Source: CAZOAR01 sp964577985 (GTDB lineage Bacteria > Gemmatimonadota > CAZMKB01 > CAZNLH01). Taken from it: a DNA stretch of 24,629 nt. The stretch lies in assembly GCA_964577985.1 (NCBI GenBank), contig CAZOAR010000038.1, positions 1 to 24,629 of the forward strand. The letters run 5' to 3'. Below are positions 6,335-14,700 of the stretch, piece after piece; position 1 is the stretch's first letter, and each line of letters begins with the position of its first letter. The position numbers and the translations under genes are program-made. The notes below the pieces were generated by a model. It was not told where the DNA came from and did no database searches. It worked only from the letters and a program-made list of their open reading frames with translations.

Positions 6335-7636
6335 ATGCGGATACTGAGAAACAGGTTGTTCCTGAATAATAGGGCGTCTTCACGCCATTGCAGTTGCCGG
6401 ATGGGTTGGTATTCTGGCGAAGATTTTGTTGGGATATTGAACAGAGAACGCAATCGAAGTGATCGAAACGGACTACCGCTTTCCTTTATCCTGATCGATC
6501 TTTCTTCGCTTAGAAACGGAAATGGCAAACCCGATGGCGAGTATCATCGTTTCCTGGAGAAGGTCAGCGGCGTGATTTCCGAAAATACAAGGATCTCCGA
6601 CGTCAAGTACATTGGCAGAGGGGACAAGATCGGGATCCTCTTGATGGACACGGGTCTCGAGGGCACAAAATCGTACATCCGCAAGATGTCGAGGAAACTG
6701 CACGATCACCTGAACACGAATGGGATGTCCGGCTGTGCCGACTGGATGCGATCTATTGATGTCTCAGTGATCCCGATCCGAAGCGCCCCGGGCCACATGG
6801 GATTGGAGAAGTTGAGGTCTGCGGCGGGATTGGGGAAATCCCGAAAGGAGCAGGTGCAAGAAGATGAGAGTGACTGGATGGATGAGGATACGCCTGATTT
6901 CGGCCTGAAGTGGCGGATTGTTCAACCGCCCGATATTCTCGGAGGAAGCGTTCCTCAAAGCTGGAGAGAGCGCGACTGGTTGCACAACCGCTCCGTCGGT
7001 CACCGGGCGGTCAAGCGTTCGATCGATATCGTGGGATCTATTACGGGAATCATCCTGTCTCTACCCTTGATGGTGGTCATCTCCCTCCTCATCAAGGCGA
7101 CATCGAGGGGCCCCGTTGTCTTCAGGCAGACACGGTTGGGGTACCTGACCAGAACATTCACCTTCCTGAAGTTCAGGACTATGCGGGCGGATTGTGACGA
7201 CAAGGTTCACCGCGAATACGTTGGAAAACATATCGAGGGACGGGAGGATGAGGTCAATCGAGGGAGCAGTCGAGAACCCCTTTACAAAATGAAGGACGAT
7301 ACGAGGATCACCCGGTTCGGAAAGTTCCTGCGCAAGACGAGCCTTGATGAATTGCCGCAGTTCTTCAACGTCTTGATGGGAACCATGAGCCTCGTGGGGC
7401 CGAGACCACCCATCCCGTACGAAGCGGAGAGATACCAGGATTGGCATTGGAAGCGGATCATGGAGGCGAAACCGGGCATCACGGGCCTGTGGCAGGTCTA
7501 CGGGAGAAGCAGGACCACCCACGCTGATATGGTCAGGCTCGACCTGCGATATATCCGAAATGAATCGCTTTTGCTTGATCTGAAAATAATATTGAAGACC
7601 TTTTTCGCTATTTTCAACACGAAGGGCGCGCTCTGA
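6335..7636 (+). CDS. Degenerate GGDEF-like domain fused to an undecaprenyl-phosphate sugar transferase
   Basis: This 433 aa protein should start the repeat unit by moving a sugar phosphate from a nucleotide sugar to undecaprenyl phosphate at the inner membrane. The C-terminal part (from about Lys227) is a bacterial sugar transferase: KRSIDIVGS, one hydrophobic re-entrant or transmembrane helix, GPVVFRQTRLG, FLKFRTM, KTSLDELPQFFNVL, LVGPRPP and GITGLWQVYGRS. The four N-terminal helices of WbaP/WcaJ-type enzymes are missing. In their place is a soluble N-terminal domain resembling a GGDEF domain: FILIDLSSLR early, then YIGRGDKIGILLMD (from residue 92), which lines up with the GGDEF loop but reads RGDKI. 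Diguanylate cyclase activity is therefore unlikely; ligand binding or a structural role is possible. It begins 10 bases after the CpsD-like gene and ends 11 bases before the next. Confidence 0.85.
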   Translation: MRILRNRLFLNNRASSRHCSCRMGWYSGEDFVGILNRERNRSDRNGLPLSFILIDLSSLRNGNGKPDGEYHRFLEKVSGVISENTRISDVKYIGRGDKIGILLMDTGLEGTKSYIRKMSRKLHDHLNTNGMSGCADWMRSIDVSVIPIRSAPGHMGLEKLRSAAGLGKSRKEQVQEDESDWMDEDTPDFGLKWRIVQPPDILGGSVPQSWRERDWLHNRSVGHRAVKRSIDIVGSITGIILSLPLMVVISLLIKATSRGPVVFRQTRLGYLTRTFTFLKFRTMRADCDDKVHREYVGKHIEGREDEVNRGSSREPLYKMKDDTRITRFGKFLRKTSLDELPQFFNVLMGTMSLVGPRPPIPYEAERYQDWHWKRIMEAKPGITGLWQVYGRSRTTHADMVRLDLRYIRNESLLLDLKIILKTFFAIFNTKGAL

Positions 7637-7647
7637 GAGGGGGTATC

Positions 7648-8685
7648 ATGGTAAGAGTTGGAGTAATCGGGTGCGGATACTGGGGTCCCAATCTGATTCG
7701 GAACTTCAATGTTCTCCAGGAATGTGAAGTTGTCGTATGCTGTGACAAGGATGAGGGAAAGTTAAAGAGGATGAAATCTCTTTATGCCGGCATCGAGACC
7801 ACCACCGATTTCAGGGACCTGCTCGTGGACGACATCGACGCCGTCTGTATCGCCACACCGGTCTGGACCCATTTTCCCCTGGCCCTGGATTGCCTGAGCG
7901 CCAACAAGCACGTCCTTGTAGAGAAGCCCTTCGCCAGTTCCTCGAAGGAATGCAGGGAACTCATCGCTCTGGCGGAGGATAAGAAACTCGTGCTGATGGT
8001 CGGGCACACCTACGAGTACACAGCCTCCGTCAACAAGATCAAAGAGATCATCCAGGGCGGCGAACTGGGCGATATCCTCTATGTCAACAGCACCCGGGTC
8101 AACCTGGGTCTCTTTCAGCCCGACATTAACGTGATCTGGGACCTCGCTCCCCACGATCTGTCCATCATCCTCTATGTGCTCGACAAAGAGCCGATCCTGG
8201 TCAATGCCCAGGGGAAGTTTCACTACAAGAAAGGGATTGAAGACGTCGCCCTGACGACTCTTTCATTCGACAACGGGACGATCGCCTTTCTCCACAACAG
8301 TTGGCTGGACCCGAAGAAAATCCGCCGGATGGTGTTTGTCGGGAGCCAGAAGATGTTAATCTTCGATGATGTTGACCAGAACGAGAAGATCAAGATCTAC
8401 GATAGGGGCGTCGATGTGCCGAAGTACTACGACACCTATGCCGAGTTTCACTTTTCCTATCGCTACGGGGACATCTACATCCCAAAGGTCGACGATTACG
8501 AGCCGTTACGGGAAGAGTGCTCTCACTTCATCGAGTGCGTGAAGGAAAACAAGGTTCCCCGCAGCGATGGGCACAGCGGCCTGCGCGTCGTGGAGATCAT
8601 TGAAGCGGCGAACGAGTCGCTCGACAACAACGGCTATGCCATTCCGGTCAACCGGAAAGAGGCCCTGGTCGCCGATGGAATATAG
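7648..8685 (+). CDS. Gfo/Idh/MocA-family nucleotide-sugar dehydrogenase (first copy)
   Basis: This 345 aa NAD(P)-dependent oxidoreductase has the Rossmann start VGVIGCGYWGPN, the EKPFA motif (Glu92, Lys93, Pro94) and a conserved substrate-site DLAPHDLSI (His169), followed by NSWLDPKKIRRM. Cytoplasmic. In polysaccharide loci this subfamily usually oxidises C3 of a UDP-sugar, for example a UDP-GlcNAc-uronic acid, before transamination and N-acetylation (the Wbp/Wlb pathway). The substrate cannot be read from the sequence. The SD is the GAGGGGG just before ATG 7648. Its 3' end overlaps the acyltransferase gene by 11 bases, so the two are probably made together. It is clearly paralogous to the gene at 13055. 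Confidence 0.85.
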   Translation: MVRVGVIGCGYWGPNLIRNFNVLQECEVVVCCDKDEGKLKRMKSLYAGIETTTDFRDLLVDDIDAVCIATPVWTHFPLALDCLSANKHVLVEKPFASSSKECRELIALAEDKKLVLMVGHTYEYTASVNKIKEIIQGGELGDILYVNSTRVNLGLFQPDINVIWDLAPHDLSIILYVLDKEPILVNAQGKFHYKKGIEDVALTTLSFDNGTIAFLHNSWLDPKKIRRMVFVGSQKMLIFDDVDQNEKIKIYDRGVDVPKYYDTYAEFHFSYRYGDIYIPKVDDYEPLREECSHFIECVKENKVPRSDGHSGLRVVEIIEAANESLDNNGYAIPVNRKEALVADGI

Positions 8686-9151
8686 AAAGATCGCCGACGA
8701 CGTAAAGTTGGGAAAAAACGTAAAGGTCTACGATTTTGTCAATCTCTACGGCTGCGAGATTGGCGATAACACGAAGATAGGGGTCTTCGTGGAGGTGCAG
8801 AAAGGAGTCAGGATCGGAAGAAACTGCAAGATATCGAGCCACACGTTCATCTGCGAAGGTGTGACCATAGAGGACGAATGCTTTATCGGGCACAACGTGA
8901 CGTTTATAAACGACGCCTACCCTCGTGCTGTCACGGAGGAGGGGAAGATGCAGTCGGACGATGACTGGGAGTGTGTGCCGGTACTGGTCAAGAGGGGGGC
9001 CTCGATCGGATCGAGCGCCACCATCCTGTGCGGCGTGACGATCGGCGAGGGGGCCGTTGTCGGAGCGGGGAGCGTGGTGACGCGGGATGTTCCGCCCGGG
9101 ACGATCGTAGTGGGAAATCCGACCAGGGTGCTGAGGACGATGGCACGGTGA
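8675..9151 (+). CDS. Hexapeptide-repeat (left-handed beta-helix) acyltransferase, WlbB/WbpD-like
   Basis: This 158 aa protein is built of hexapeptide repeats (KLGKNVKVYDFVNL, CEIGDNTKIG, GVRIGRNCKI, VTIEDECFIG, GVTIGEGAVVGAGSVV) and ends with the usual GNPTRVLR. It resembles the N-acetyltransferases that acetylate the 3-amino group of UDP-2-acetamido-3-amino-uronic acid. HNVTFINDAYPR is the loop usual in this group. The start at 8675 (MEYRKIADDV) is chosen over an upstream in-frame ATG at 8567, because the protein family begins here and the longer version would overlap the dehydrogenase by about 120 bases. It is the partner of the dehydrogenase just upstream. The same pair recurs at 13055-14690. 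Confidence 0.85.
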   Translation: MEYRKIADDVKLGKNVKVYDFVNLYGCEIGDNTKIGVFVEVQKGVRIGRNCKISSHTFICEGVTIEDECFIGHNVTFINDAYPRAVTEEGKMQSDDDWECVPVLVKRGASIGSSATILCGVTIGEGAVVGAGSVVTRDVPPGTIVVGNPTRVLRTMAR

Positions 9152-9229
9152 AGATTTGTGACGATTGGTGATCGATACGCGCAACGCGAACAGAAGTGTG
9201 GGTGATGAAAGGAAATAAAGAGTCAGGGG

Positions 9230-10201
9230 ATGATCACGTACCTGTACACAACAGCATATTACTATCTGAGGCCTTTTATATCCAGGAGGCTTCAAATAGC
9301 CTGCCGCAGGAGGGCCGTCTCGGCAAAGCGCTCGCAGTGCCGGGATATCTGGCCCATCGATGACCTCGCCTCCAGGATACCTCCGGAATGGAAGGGCTGG
9401 CCTGAAGACAAGGAATTCGTGCTCGTTTTGACACACGACGTGGACACTGCGAGCGGCCAGGGGAAATGCGTTCGTCTCGCCGAGCTGGAGAGAAGCCTTG
9501 GATTCCGATCGTCCTTTTATTTTGTACCTGAGAGATACGAGGTAGACCCGGAGTTGAGAGAATTCCTGGTAGAAAGCGGCTTCGAAGTGGGCGTGCACGA
9601 CCTGAATCATGACGGGAAACTGTATAACTCCAGAAAGGTTTTTGACAGAAGAGCCAGGCGAATCAACAACTATCTGCAGGAGTGGAATTCCACTGGATTT
9701 CGCTCAGGCTCCATGCACAAGAATCTGGACTGGATCCACGAACTCGATGTTGAATACGACATGTCGACTTATGATACGGATCCATTCGAACCCTGGTCAA
9801 TGGCTGTCCGCACGATCTTCCCGTTCCTCGTGAAGGATGGGCCAGGGTCAGGATATATTGAACTTCCCTACACACTTTCTCAGGACTTTACCCTCTTCGT
9901 GCTCATGGGGGAGACTACAATCGATATATGGAAGAAAAAGATCGACTGGATCGCCGAGAGGGGTGGGATGGCGCTCCTCATCACCCACCCTGATTACACG
10001 AATTTTAATCACACGGAATTGGGTCCCGAGGAGTATCCGGTAGACTACTACTCGCAGCTCCTGGAGTATATCAATTCGCGCTACAGAGATCGGTACTGGT
10101 CTGCTTTGCCCGGGGAGGTCGCGCGTTACTGGAAGGAAGAGGTCCTGGGGATCAGCGGCTCTGAAGCCCGTCTACATCTGAACCGGGAAGTCGTATCATG
10201 A
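9230..10201 (+). CDS. Polysaccharide deacetylase-family protein (NodB homology), first of two
   Basis: This 323 aa protein has a carbohydrate esterase 4 / NodB-like fold. Metal and catalytic motifs are visible: LTHDVD (Asp70 and Asp72) and GVHDLNHDG (His123 and His127, spaced H-x3-H). GFRSGSMHKN may supply the arginine motif, YDMSTYDTDPF follows, and LLITHPDY carries a late histidine. The N-terminal LRPFISRRLQIACRRR is typical of EPS-locus members, so the start is accepted although the SD (AGGGG touching ATG, or a distant AAAGGA) is weak. No signal peptide is evident, so it may act on a lipid-linked intermediate or a precursor at the cytoplasmic face; this is inferred. It has a 78-base gap upstream and an ATGA overlap with the next deacetylase. 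Confidence 0.82.
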   Translation: MITYLYTTAYYYLRPFISRRLQIACRRRAVSAKRSQCRDIWPIDDLASRIPPEWKGWPEDKEFVLVLTHDVDTASGQGKCVRLAELERSLGFRSSFYFVPERYEVDPELREFLVESGFEVGVHDLNHDGKLYNSRKVFDRRARRINNYLQEWNSTGFRSGSMHKNLDWIHELDVEYDMSTYDTDPFEPWSMAVRTIFPFLVKDGPGSGYIELPYTLSQDFTLFVLMGETTIDIWKKKIDWIAERGGMALLITHPDYTNFNHTELGPEEYPVDYYSQLLEYINSRYRDRYWSALPGEVARYWKEEVLGISGSEARLHLNREVVS

Positions 10202-11874
10202 TCGGTGTCATCGCGAAGAAGTCGGAACGTCATGTTGTGGAAGAGTTCTTCGAGTTATTCAAGACTCCCTGGGAGTATTACAGAGTCGGCAGAGATTATG
10301 ACGTCGTACTGGCCACAAACGATTTTACGGTTGATGTGACGAACGTCCCGGTCGTGATCGTCTTCGCCTCTGGTGAGATCCGTTCGGGTCATGAACCCTG
10401 CGTCGGGCAGGAGGCGCAAAAAGACTACAGCATGTTGGTATCTGACGGCGTGAGTTTCCCGGTATATGGGGGAACTTCATCCGGGGACTCAACCGGAAGG
10501 CCAGTTTTGACGGCGGAGGGGAGCGACGAGATTGTTGGCGTCGAAGTTGAAACCGATCGGGGACATCTGTTTCGCATCGGATATGATCTGTTCAAGGAGG
10601 TAGAGATTCTCCTTTCTTCGGGGCAGCCGCCGGAATGCGCGCATATACCGACCCTGGATATCCACATCTCGTTATTGAGAAAGCTGATCACGGGCTCCAA
10701 TGTTCCGCTTGTCGAAGTCTTACCCATGCCCGCGGGAGGGAAATTCTTCGCCTGCCTGACTCATGATGTGGATTTCGCTGGCATACGGAGACATCGGTTC
10801 GATCACACCTTGTTCGGCTTCCTCTATCGCGCGGGAGTGAACTCCCTGACGGAATGTTTGAGGGGGCGATTATCCGGGCGTAAACTTAAGAGAAACTGGA
10901 AGGCGATCCTCTCGTTACCTTTCATTCATCTGGGGCTTGCCGAAGACTTCATGATGCAGTTCGACAACTACGCGGCCATAGAGAAAGATCTCCCCTCCAC
11001 CTTCTTTCTCATCCCATTTAAGAACTGTCCGGGTAAGAATGATTCAGGGCGAAGAGGCTACAGGAGGGCGAGCCGATACGATATTCATGATGTCAAAGAT
11101 GAGATCGGAAGACTCAGATCTTCCGGACGCGAGATCGGCCTGCACGGCATCGATGCCTGGCACGACTCGCGAAAGGGATTGAAGGAAATCGATCAGATTG
11201 TGGCCGAGACGGGCAAGAAGGAGATAGGGGGCCGTATGCATTGGCTCTACTACAGCAAGGATACACCGAGGATTCTCGATGAGGCAGGCTTTGTATACGA
11301 TTCAACATATGGCTACAACGACGCCGTGGGCTACCGAGCCGGAACGAGCCAGGTCTTTCGTCCGTTGAATGCGAAAAGGCTCCTGGAACTTCCTCTCATC
11401 ATGCAGGACACGGCCATGTTCTACAGCTGCCACATGGGATTAAGGGAGGAAGAGGCGCTCGCGCTCCTGAGAAGAAGGATCGCCGATGTAATACAATATG
11501 GTGGCGCCTTCACGATCAACTGGCACCACAGAAGCATCGGCCCCGAGAGGCTATGGGGCGAGGTATATATCTCCATGCTGGAAGAGTTGCGGGAAAGTGG
11601 GGCGTGGTTCGGCACCGCCACGCAGATCGCGAAATGGTTTCAGAAAAGGAGAATGGTCTCTTTCAAAAAGATATCTCACAATGCCGACGCTATCCATGTG
11701 GAACTGGAAAGCCCGCATGATAGTGAACAGCCAGACCTGATCCTGCGGCTTCACACGGCTGCTTCCGGAAGTGATCACGCGATCGACATGTCATTCTCGG
11801 GCAACTTCGTCATCGATATGCCGCTCCGGAGTCCTTCTCAGCCGTCATTGATAACTGAGAAATCGATTCGATGA
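10198..11874 (+). CDS. Large polysaccharide deacetylase-family protein, second of two
   Basis: This 558 aa protein has three parts. Residues 1-180 form a domain I do not recognise, starting MIGVIAKKSERHVVEEFFELF. The NodB-like domain begins at LTHDVD (188-192; Asp190, Asp192) and includes EIGLHGIDAWHD (His316, His322). Next come YDSTYGYNDAVGYRAGTS with the expected arginine and FTINWHHRS (His443-444). A C-terminal region of about 70 residues looks beta-rich. The two histidines are spaced H-x5-H, unlike the classical H-x3-H of the first deacetylase, so metal binding may differ. N-terminal extensions of this kind often serve to recognise the substrate. ATGA overlaps join it to both neighbours. 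No signal peptide. Confidence 0.8.
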   Translation: MIGVIAKKSERHVVEEFFELFKTPWEYYRVGRDYDVVLATNDFTVDVTNVPVVIVFASGEIRSGHEPCVGQEAQKDYSMLVSDGVSFPVYGGTSSGDSTGRPVLTAEGSDEIVGVEVETDRGHLFRIGYDLFKEVEILLSSGQPPECAHIPTLDIHISLLRKLITGSNVPLVEVLPMPAGGKFFACLTHDVDFAGIRRHRFDHTLFGFLYRAGVNSLTECLRGRLSGRKLKRNWKAILSLPFIHLGLAEDFMMQFDNYAAIEKDLPSTFFLIPFKNCPGKNDSGRRGYRRASRYDIHDVKDEIGRLRSSGREIGLHGIDAWHDSRKGLKEIDQIVAETGKKEIGGRMHWLYYSKDTPRILDEAGFVYDSTYGYNDAVGYRAGTSQVFRPLNAKRLLELPLIMQDTAMFYSCHMGLREEEALALLRRRIADVIQYGGAFTINWHHRSIGPERLWGEVYISMLEELRESGAWFGTATQIAKWFQKRRMVSFKKISHNADAIHVELESPHDSEQPDLILRLHTAASGSDHAIDMSFSGNFVIDMPLRSPSQPSLITEKSIR

Positions 11875-13058
11875 AGAAGAAAGTGGGCATGATCGCATAT
11901 ACGACTTATCCGTTCGACGCTCGAGTCAGACGCGAGGCGGAATCGTTGCACGCAAATGGCTATCGGGTCGTTTTTCTTGCTCCCAAGGAATCGAACACCC
12001 CCAGAAAGTACTATATGGACGGCGTGTATGTTGTCGAGCTCCGCAAGGGCAAGTACCAGGGGAAAAGCCGATTGAGATACATGCTCTCCTACTTCGGTTT
12101 TTTTCTTAACGCGTTTCTTGTCGGCTCCGTCATGTTTTCGAGGCGCGGCTTCGAAATAATCCACGTCCATAACATGCCTAATTTCCTTGTGTTCGCCGCG
12201 GTGATTCCACGTCTCCTGGGGAAGAAGGTGGTGCTGGATATCCATGATACCATGCCGGAGATGTACGTGGCGAAATATGAGGATGCTCCAGGCTTTCTGT
12301 ACAGATTATTTTGCCTGGAAGAGGCGATCTGCTGCCGTCTGGCCCATAAGATCATCTGTGTGAATCACGTCCAGAGAGACGCGATCGTGGAAAGGGGGAT
12401 TCCGATGGAGAAGATCGGGATCGCCATGAACGTGCCCGATCCGAGACGGTTTCATGCCAGGACAAATGGTCGCGGGGAACATACCCCCTCGAGAGGGTTG
12501 AGGCTCGTCTACCACGGCACGCTGGCCAAGAGACTGGGGATCGATCTGATCATAGAGGCCGTCGCGAGGTTGCGTGACCGACTGCCGGGGCTTGAATTCC
12601 ACGTCATCGGCGGCGGGGATGACGTCGAAGAATTCAAGGATCTCAGCAGGAGGCTCGGTGTCGAGAAGAGTGTCTGCTTCAGACGGTTCGTGCCGATAGA
12701 GTCGGTTGAAAAGATGATAAGCGGGATGGATGTGGGGGTGGTCGGAAATCGCAAGAACCCGGCAAGCGATATGATGCTTCCGGTCAAGATATTGGAATAT
12801 GTCGCGCTGGATATCCCGATTATCGCCCCGAGACTGAAGACCATAGAGCATTACTTCAGTGATGATATGGTGAGCTATTATGATGCCGAAGATGTCGATT
12901 CGCTGATCGGTCGCATAGAGGAGATCTATTCGAATAGAGATCTCGGAGTCGAGAACGCGAAAAGGGCCAGGAGTTTCCTCAAGAGATACGGATGGGAGAG
13001 TCATGAAGAAGATTTCCTTGATATATATCGATCGCTGAATGGAGGGCTCAATCGATGA
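11871..13058 (+). CDS. Glycosyltransferase family 4, retaining (GT-B)
   Basis: This 395 aa enzyme should add one sugar of the repeat unit from a nucleotide sugar. The N-terminal domain starts VGMIAYTTYPFDARVRREAESL, characteristic of GT4 proteins in EPS loci, and contains HVHNMPNFLVFAAVIPRLLGKKVVLDIHD. The C-terminal domain carries LVYHGTLAKRLGIDLIIEAV, then FHVIGGGDD, and the nucleotide-sugar motif LPVKILEYVALDIPIIA (Glu309). A hydrophobic patch near residue 70-85 could associate with the membrane. It joins both neighbours by ATGA-type overlaps. Sugar specificity cannot be inferred. Confidence 0.88.
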   Translation: MKKKVGMIAYTTYPFDARVRREAESLHANGYRVVFLAPKESNTPRKYYMDGVYVVELRKGKYQGKSRLRYMLSYFGFFLNAFLVGSVMFSRRGFEIIHVHNMPNFLVFAAVIPRLLGKKVVLDIHDTMPEMYVAKYEDAPGFLYRLFCLEEAICCRLAHKIICVNHVQRDAIVERGIPMEKIGIAMNVPDPRRFHARTNGRGEHTPSRGLRLVYHGTLAKRLGIDLIIEAVARLRDRLPGLEFHVIGGGDDVEEFKDLSRRLGVEKSVCFRRFVPIESVEKMISGMDVGVVGNRKNPASDMMLPVKILEYVALDIPIIAPRLKTIEHYFSDDMVSYYDAEDVDSLIGRIEEIYSNRDLGVENAKRARSFLKRYGWESHEEDFLDIYRSLNGGLNR

Positions 13059-14047
13059 TGAATATTGCCCAGATCGGAGTGGGTTACTGGGGGCCCAACA
13101 TCCTCAGAAACCTCATTCAAAACGAGCGATGCGCGGTGAGTTACGTATCCGACATCTCGAGTGAACGACGGGATTATGTGAGGGGGCTCTACCCCGCGGT
13201 CCAGGTGGTAGAGGCGGCGGAGGAACTCTTCGAACGGCCTGAGATCGACGCCATCGTGATCGCGACTCCAGTGGCGACACACTTCGAGATGTCGGTGAAG
13301 GCCCTCGAGGCGGGCAAGCACATACTGGTCGAAAAGCCGATGGCGAGAAGCACCCGTGAGGTGGAAGAGATAGGCAGACAAGCCGCGGAAAAAAATCTCG
13401 TGGCGATGGTTGGACACACTTTTCTCTTCAACGCGGCGGTTCGCCACGTAAAGAAGATCATCGATTCTGAGGAGCTCGGCCGGATTCGTTATATCTACAG
13501 TCGTCGGTTGAACCTCGGGAGAATACGTTCCGACATCGACGCGCTCTGGAACTTCGCGCCGCATGACATCAGCATCATCCAGTACTGGCTCGGAGACCCG
13601 AACCCTCTTTCCGTGCTGAGGCGAGGAGTCGACTATATACAGGAAGGTGTTGAAGACGTGGTCTTTCTGAGCATCATGTATCCTAAGAAGATAATGGCAA
13701 ATATCCATGTGAGCTGGCTGGACCCGCAGAGGGTCCGGTCGATGGTCGTGGTGGGCTCCAGGAAAATGATCGTCTACGACGACGTGGCCGAGAATAAGGT
13801 CGCGATCTTCGACAAGGGAATCGACCATATGGCGGTCCTGGGTGAACACATGGATTTCGACGACCAGACTTTCCAGTCGTTCAGCCACCGTTCCGGAGAC
13901 GTCGTCATGCCGAAGATCGATTTCGAGGAACCGCTGAAGGTGGAAGTGGATCACTTCATCGACTGTATCGAAGATGGTGTGGAATGCATCACCGGCGTCG
14001 ATCACGCGAAGAAGGTGGTGGGGATACTGGAACATGAATCATCGTAG
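13055..14047 (+). CDS. Gfo/Idh/MocA-family nucleotide-sugar dehydrogenase (second copy)
   Basis: This 330 aa protein is parallel to the enzyme at 7648: IAQIGVGYWGPNILRN Rossmann start, VEKPMA (Glu93, Lys94, Pro95), NFAPHDISI (His170), VSWLDPQRVRSMVVVGS and a GDVVMPKIDFEEPL segment like GDIYIPKVDDYEPL in the first copy. The two diverge clearly in other stretches, so this is an old duplication or two separate acquisitions. It probably oxidises C3 of a nucleotide sugar so that the aminotransferase at 14701 can act. ATGA overlap with the GT4 gene upstream; it overlaps the acyltransferase gene by 14 bases if that one starts at 14034. Confidence 0.85.
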   Translation: MMNIAQIGVGYWGPNILRNLIQNERCAVSYVSDISSERRDYVRGLYPAVQVVEAAEELFERPEIDAIVIATPVATHFEMSVKALEAGKHILVEKPMARSTREVEEIGRQAAEKNLVAMVGHTFLFNAAVRHVKKIIDSEELGRIRYIYSRRLNLGRIRSDIDALWNFAPHDISIIQYWLGDPNPLSVLRRGVDYIQEGVEDVVFLSIMYPKKIMANIHVSWLDPQRVRSMVVVGSRKMIVYDDVAENKVAIFDKGIDHMAVLGEHMDFDDQTFQSFSHRSGDVVMPKIDFEEPLKVEVDHFIDCIEDGVECITGVDHAKKVVGILEHESS

Positions 14048-14690
14048 AATGAGTGAAATAGACACGCATAATCGGACGGATCGTCTGGAGAAGAATTACA
14101 GGATCTGTCTCGGGGTAGAAATGGGCCCTGATTCGGTCATAGAGGAGTATTGCGTCATCGGGGCTCCCCCGCGTGGTCATAGCGAAGGGGACCTCGAAAC
14201 CTCTGTCGGGGCCGGTGCCTGTATCCGATCGCACACGGTGATCTACGCCGGAAACAAGATCGGGATCGGATTTCAGACGGGGAACAAGGTGAACATCCGG
14301 GAATCGAACGAGATCGGAGACGATGTCAGTGTCGGCACGCTTTCCGTGATCGAGCACCACGTAAAGATCGGCAGTAACGTTCGAATCCACTCCCAGGCCT
14401 TTATTCCAGAATACTCTGTCCTGGAGGATGATGTCTGGATAGGGCCGAACGTGGTGTTGACCAACGCGAGGTATCCCATGTCTCCTGAGGTGAAAGGGAA
14501 CCTGGAGGGACCGATCATCAAGGCTGGAGCCAGGATCGGGGCCAACGCGACGATATTGCCCGGAGTGGTCATTGGGAGTAATTCATTGATTGGAGCGGGC
14601 TCGGTAGTGGTCCGGGACGTTCCGGATGACGCCGTTGTCGCAGGTAATCCAGCGCGATTCATAAAGAACATTACGGATCTGCCATACTGA
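14034..14690 (+). CDS. Hexapeptide-repeat acyltransferase (second copy), WlbB/WbpD-like
   Basis: This protein has 218 aa with ATG 14034, or 213 with ATG 14049, which lies one base after the upstream stop; neither has a strong SD. Left-handed beta-helix repeats run through the protein (VIYAGNKIGIGFQTG, EIGDDVSVG, HVKIGSNVRI, DVWIGPNVVLTNARYP, ARIGANATILPGVVIG, SLIGAGSVVVRDV), ending AGNPARFIKNI. Compared with the copy at 8675 it has about 55 more N-terminal residues with extra repeats, so the two may act on different amino sugars. It is encoded directly before the PLP aminotransferase, giving a dehydrogenase, acyltransferase, aminotransferase order. This is the gene set for a 3-acetamido (or 4-acetamido) sugar. 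Confidence 0.85.
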   Translation: MNHRRMSEIDTHNRTDRLEKNYRICLGVEMGPDSVIEEYCVIGAPPRGHSEGDLETSVGAGACIRSHTVIYAGNKIGIGFQTGNKVNIRESNEIGDDVSVGTLSVIEHHVKIGSNVRIHSQAFIPEYSVLEDDVWIGPNVVLTNARYPMSPEVKGNLEGPIIKAGARIGANATILPGVVIGSNSLIGAGSVVVRDVPDDAVVAGNPARFIKNITDLPY

Positions 14691-14700
14691 GGAGGAAGAG

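Noticed and set aside
13001..14035. 344-codon reverse-strand ORF
   Set aside because: Exact shadow of the Gfo/Idh/MocA gene; His/Asp-rich product with no motif.
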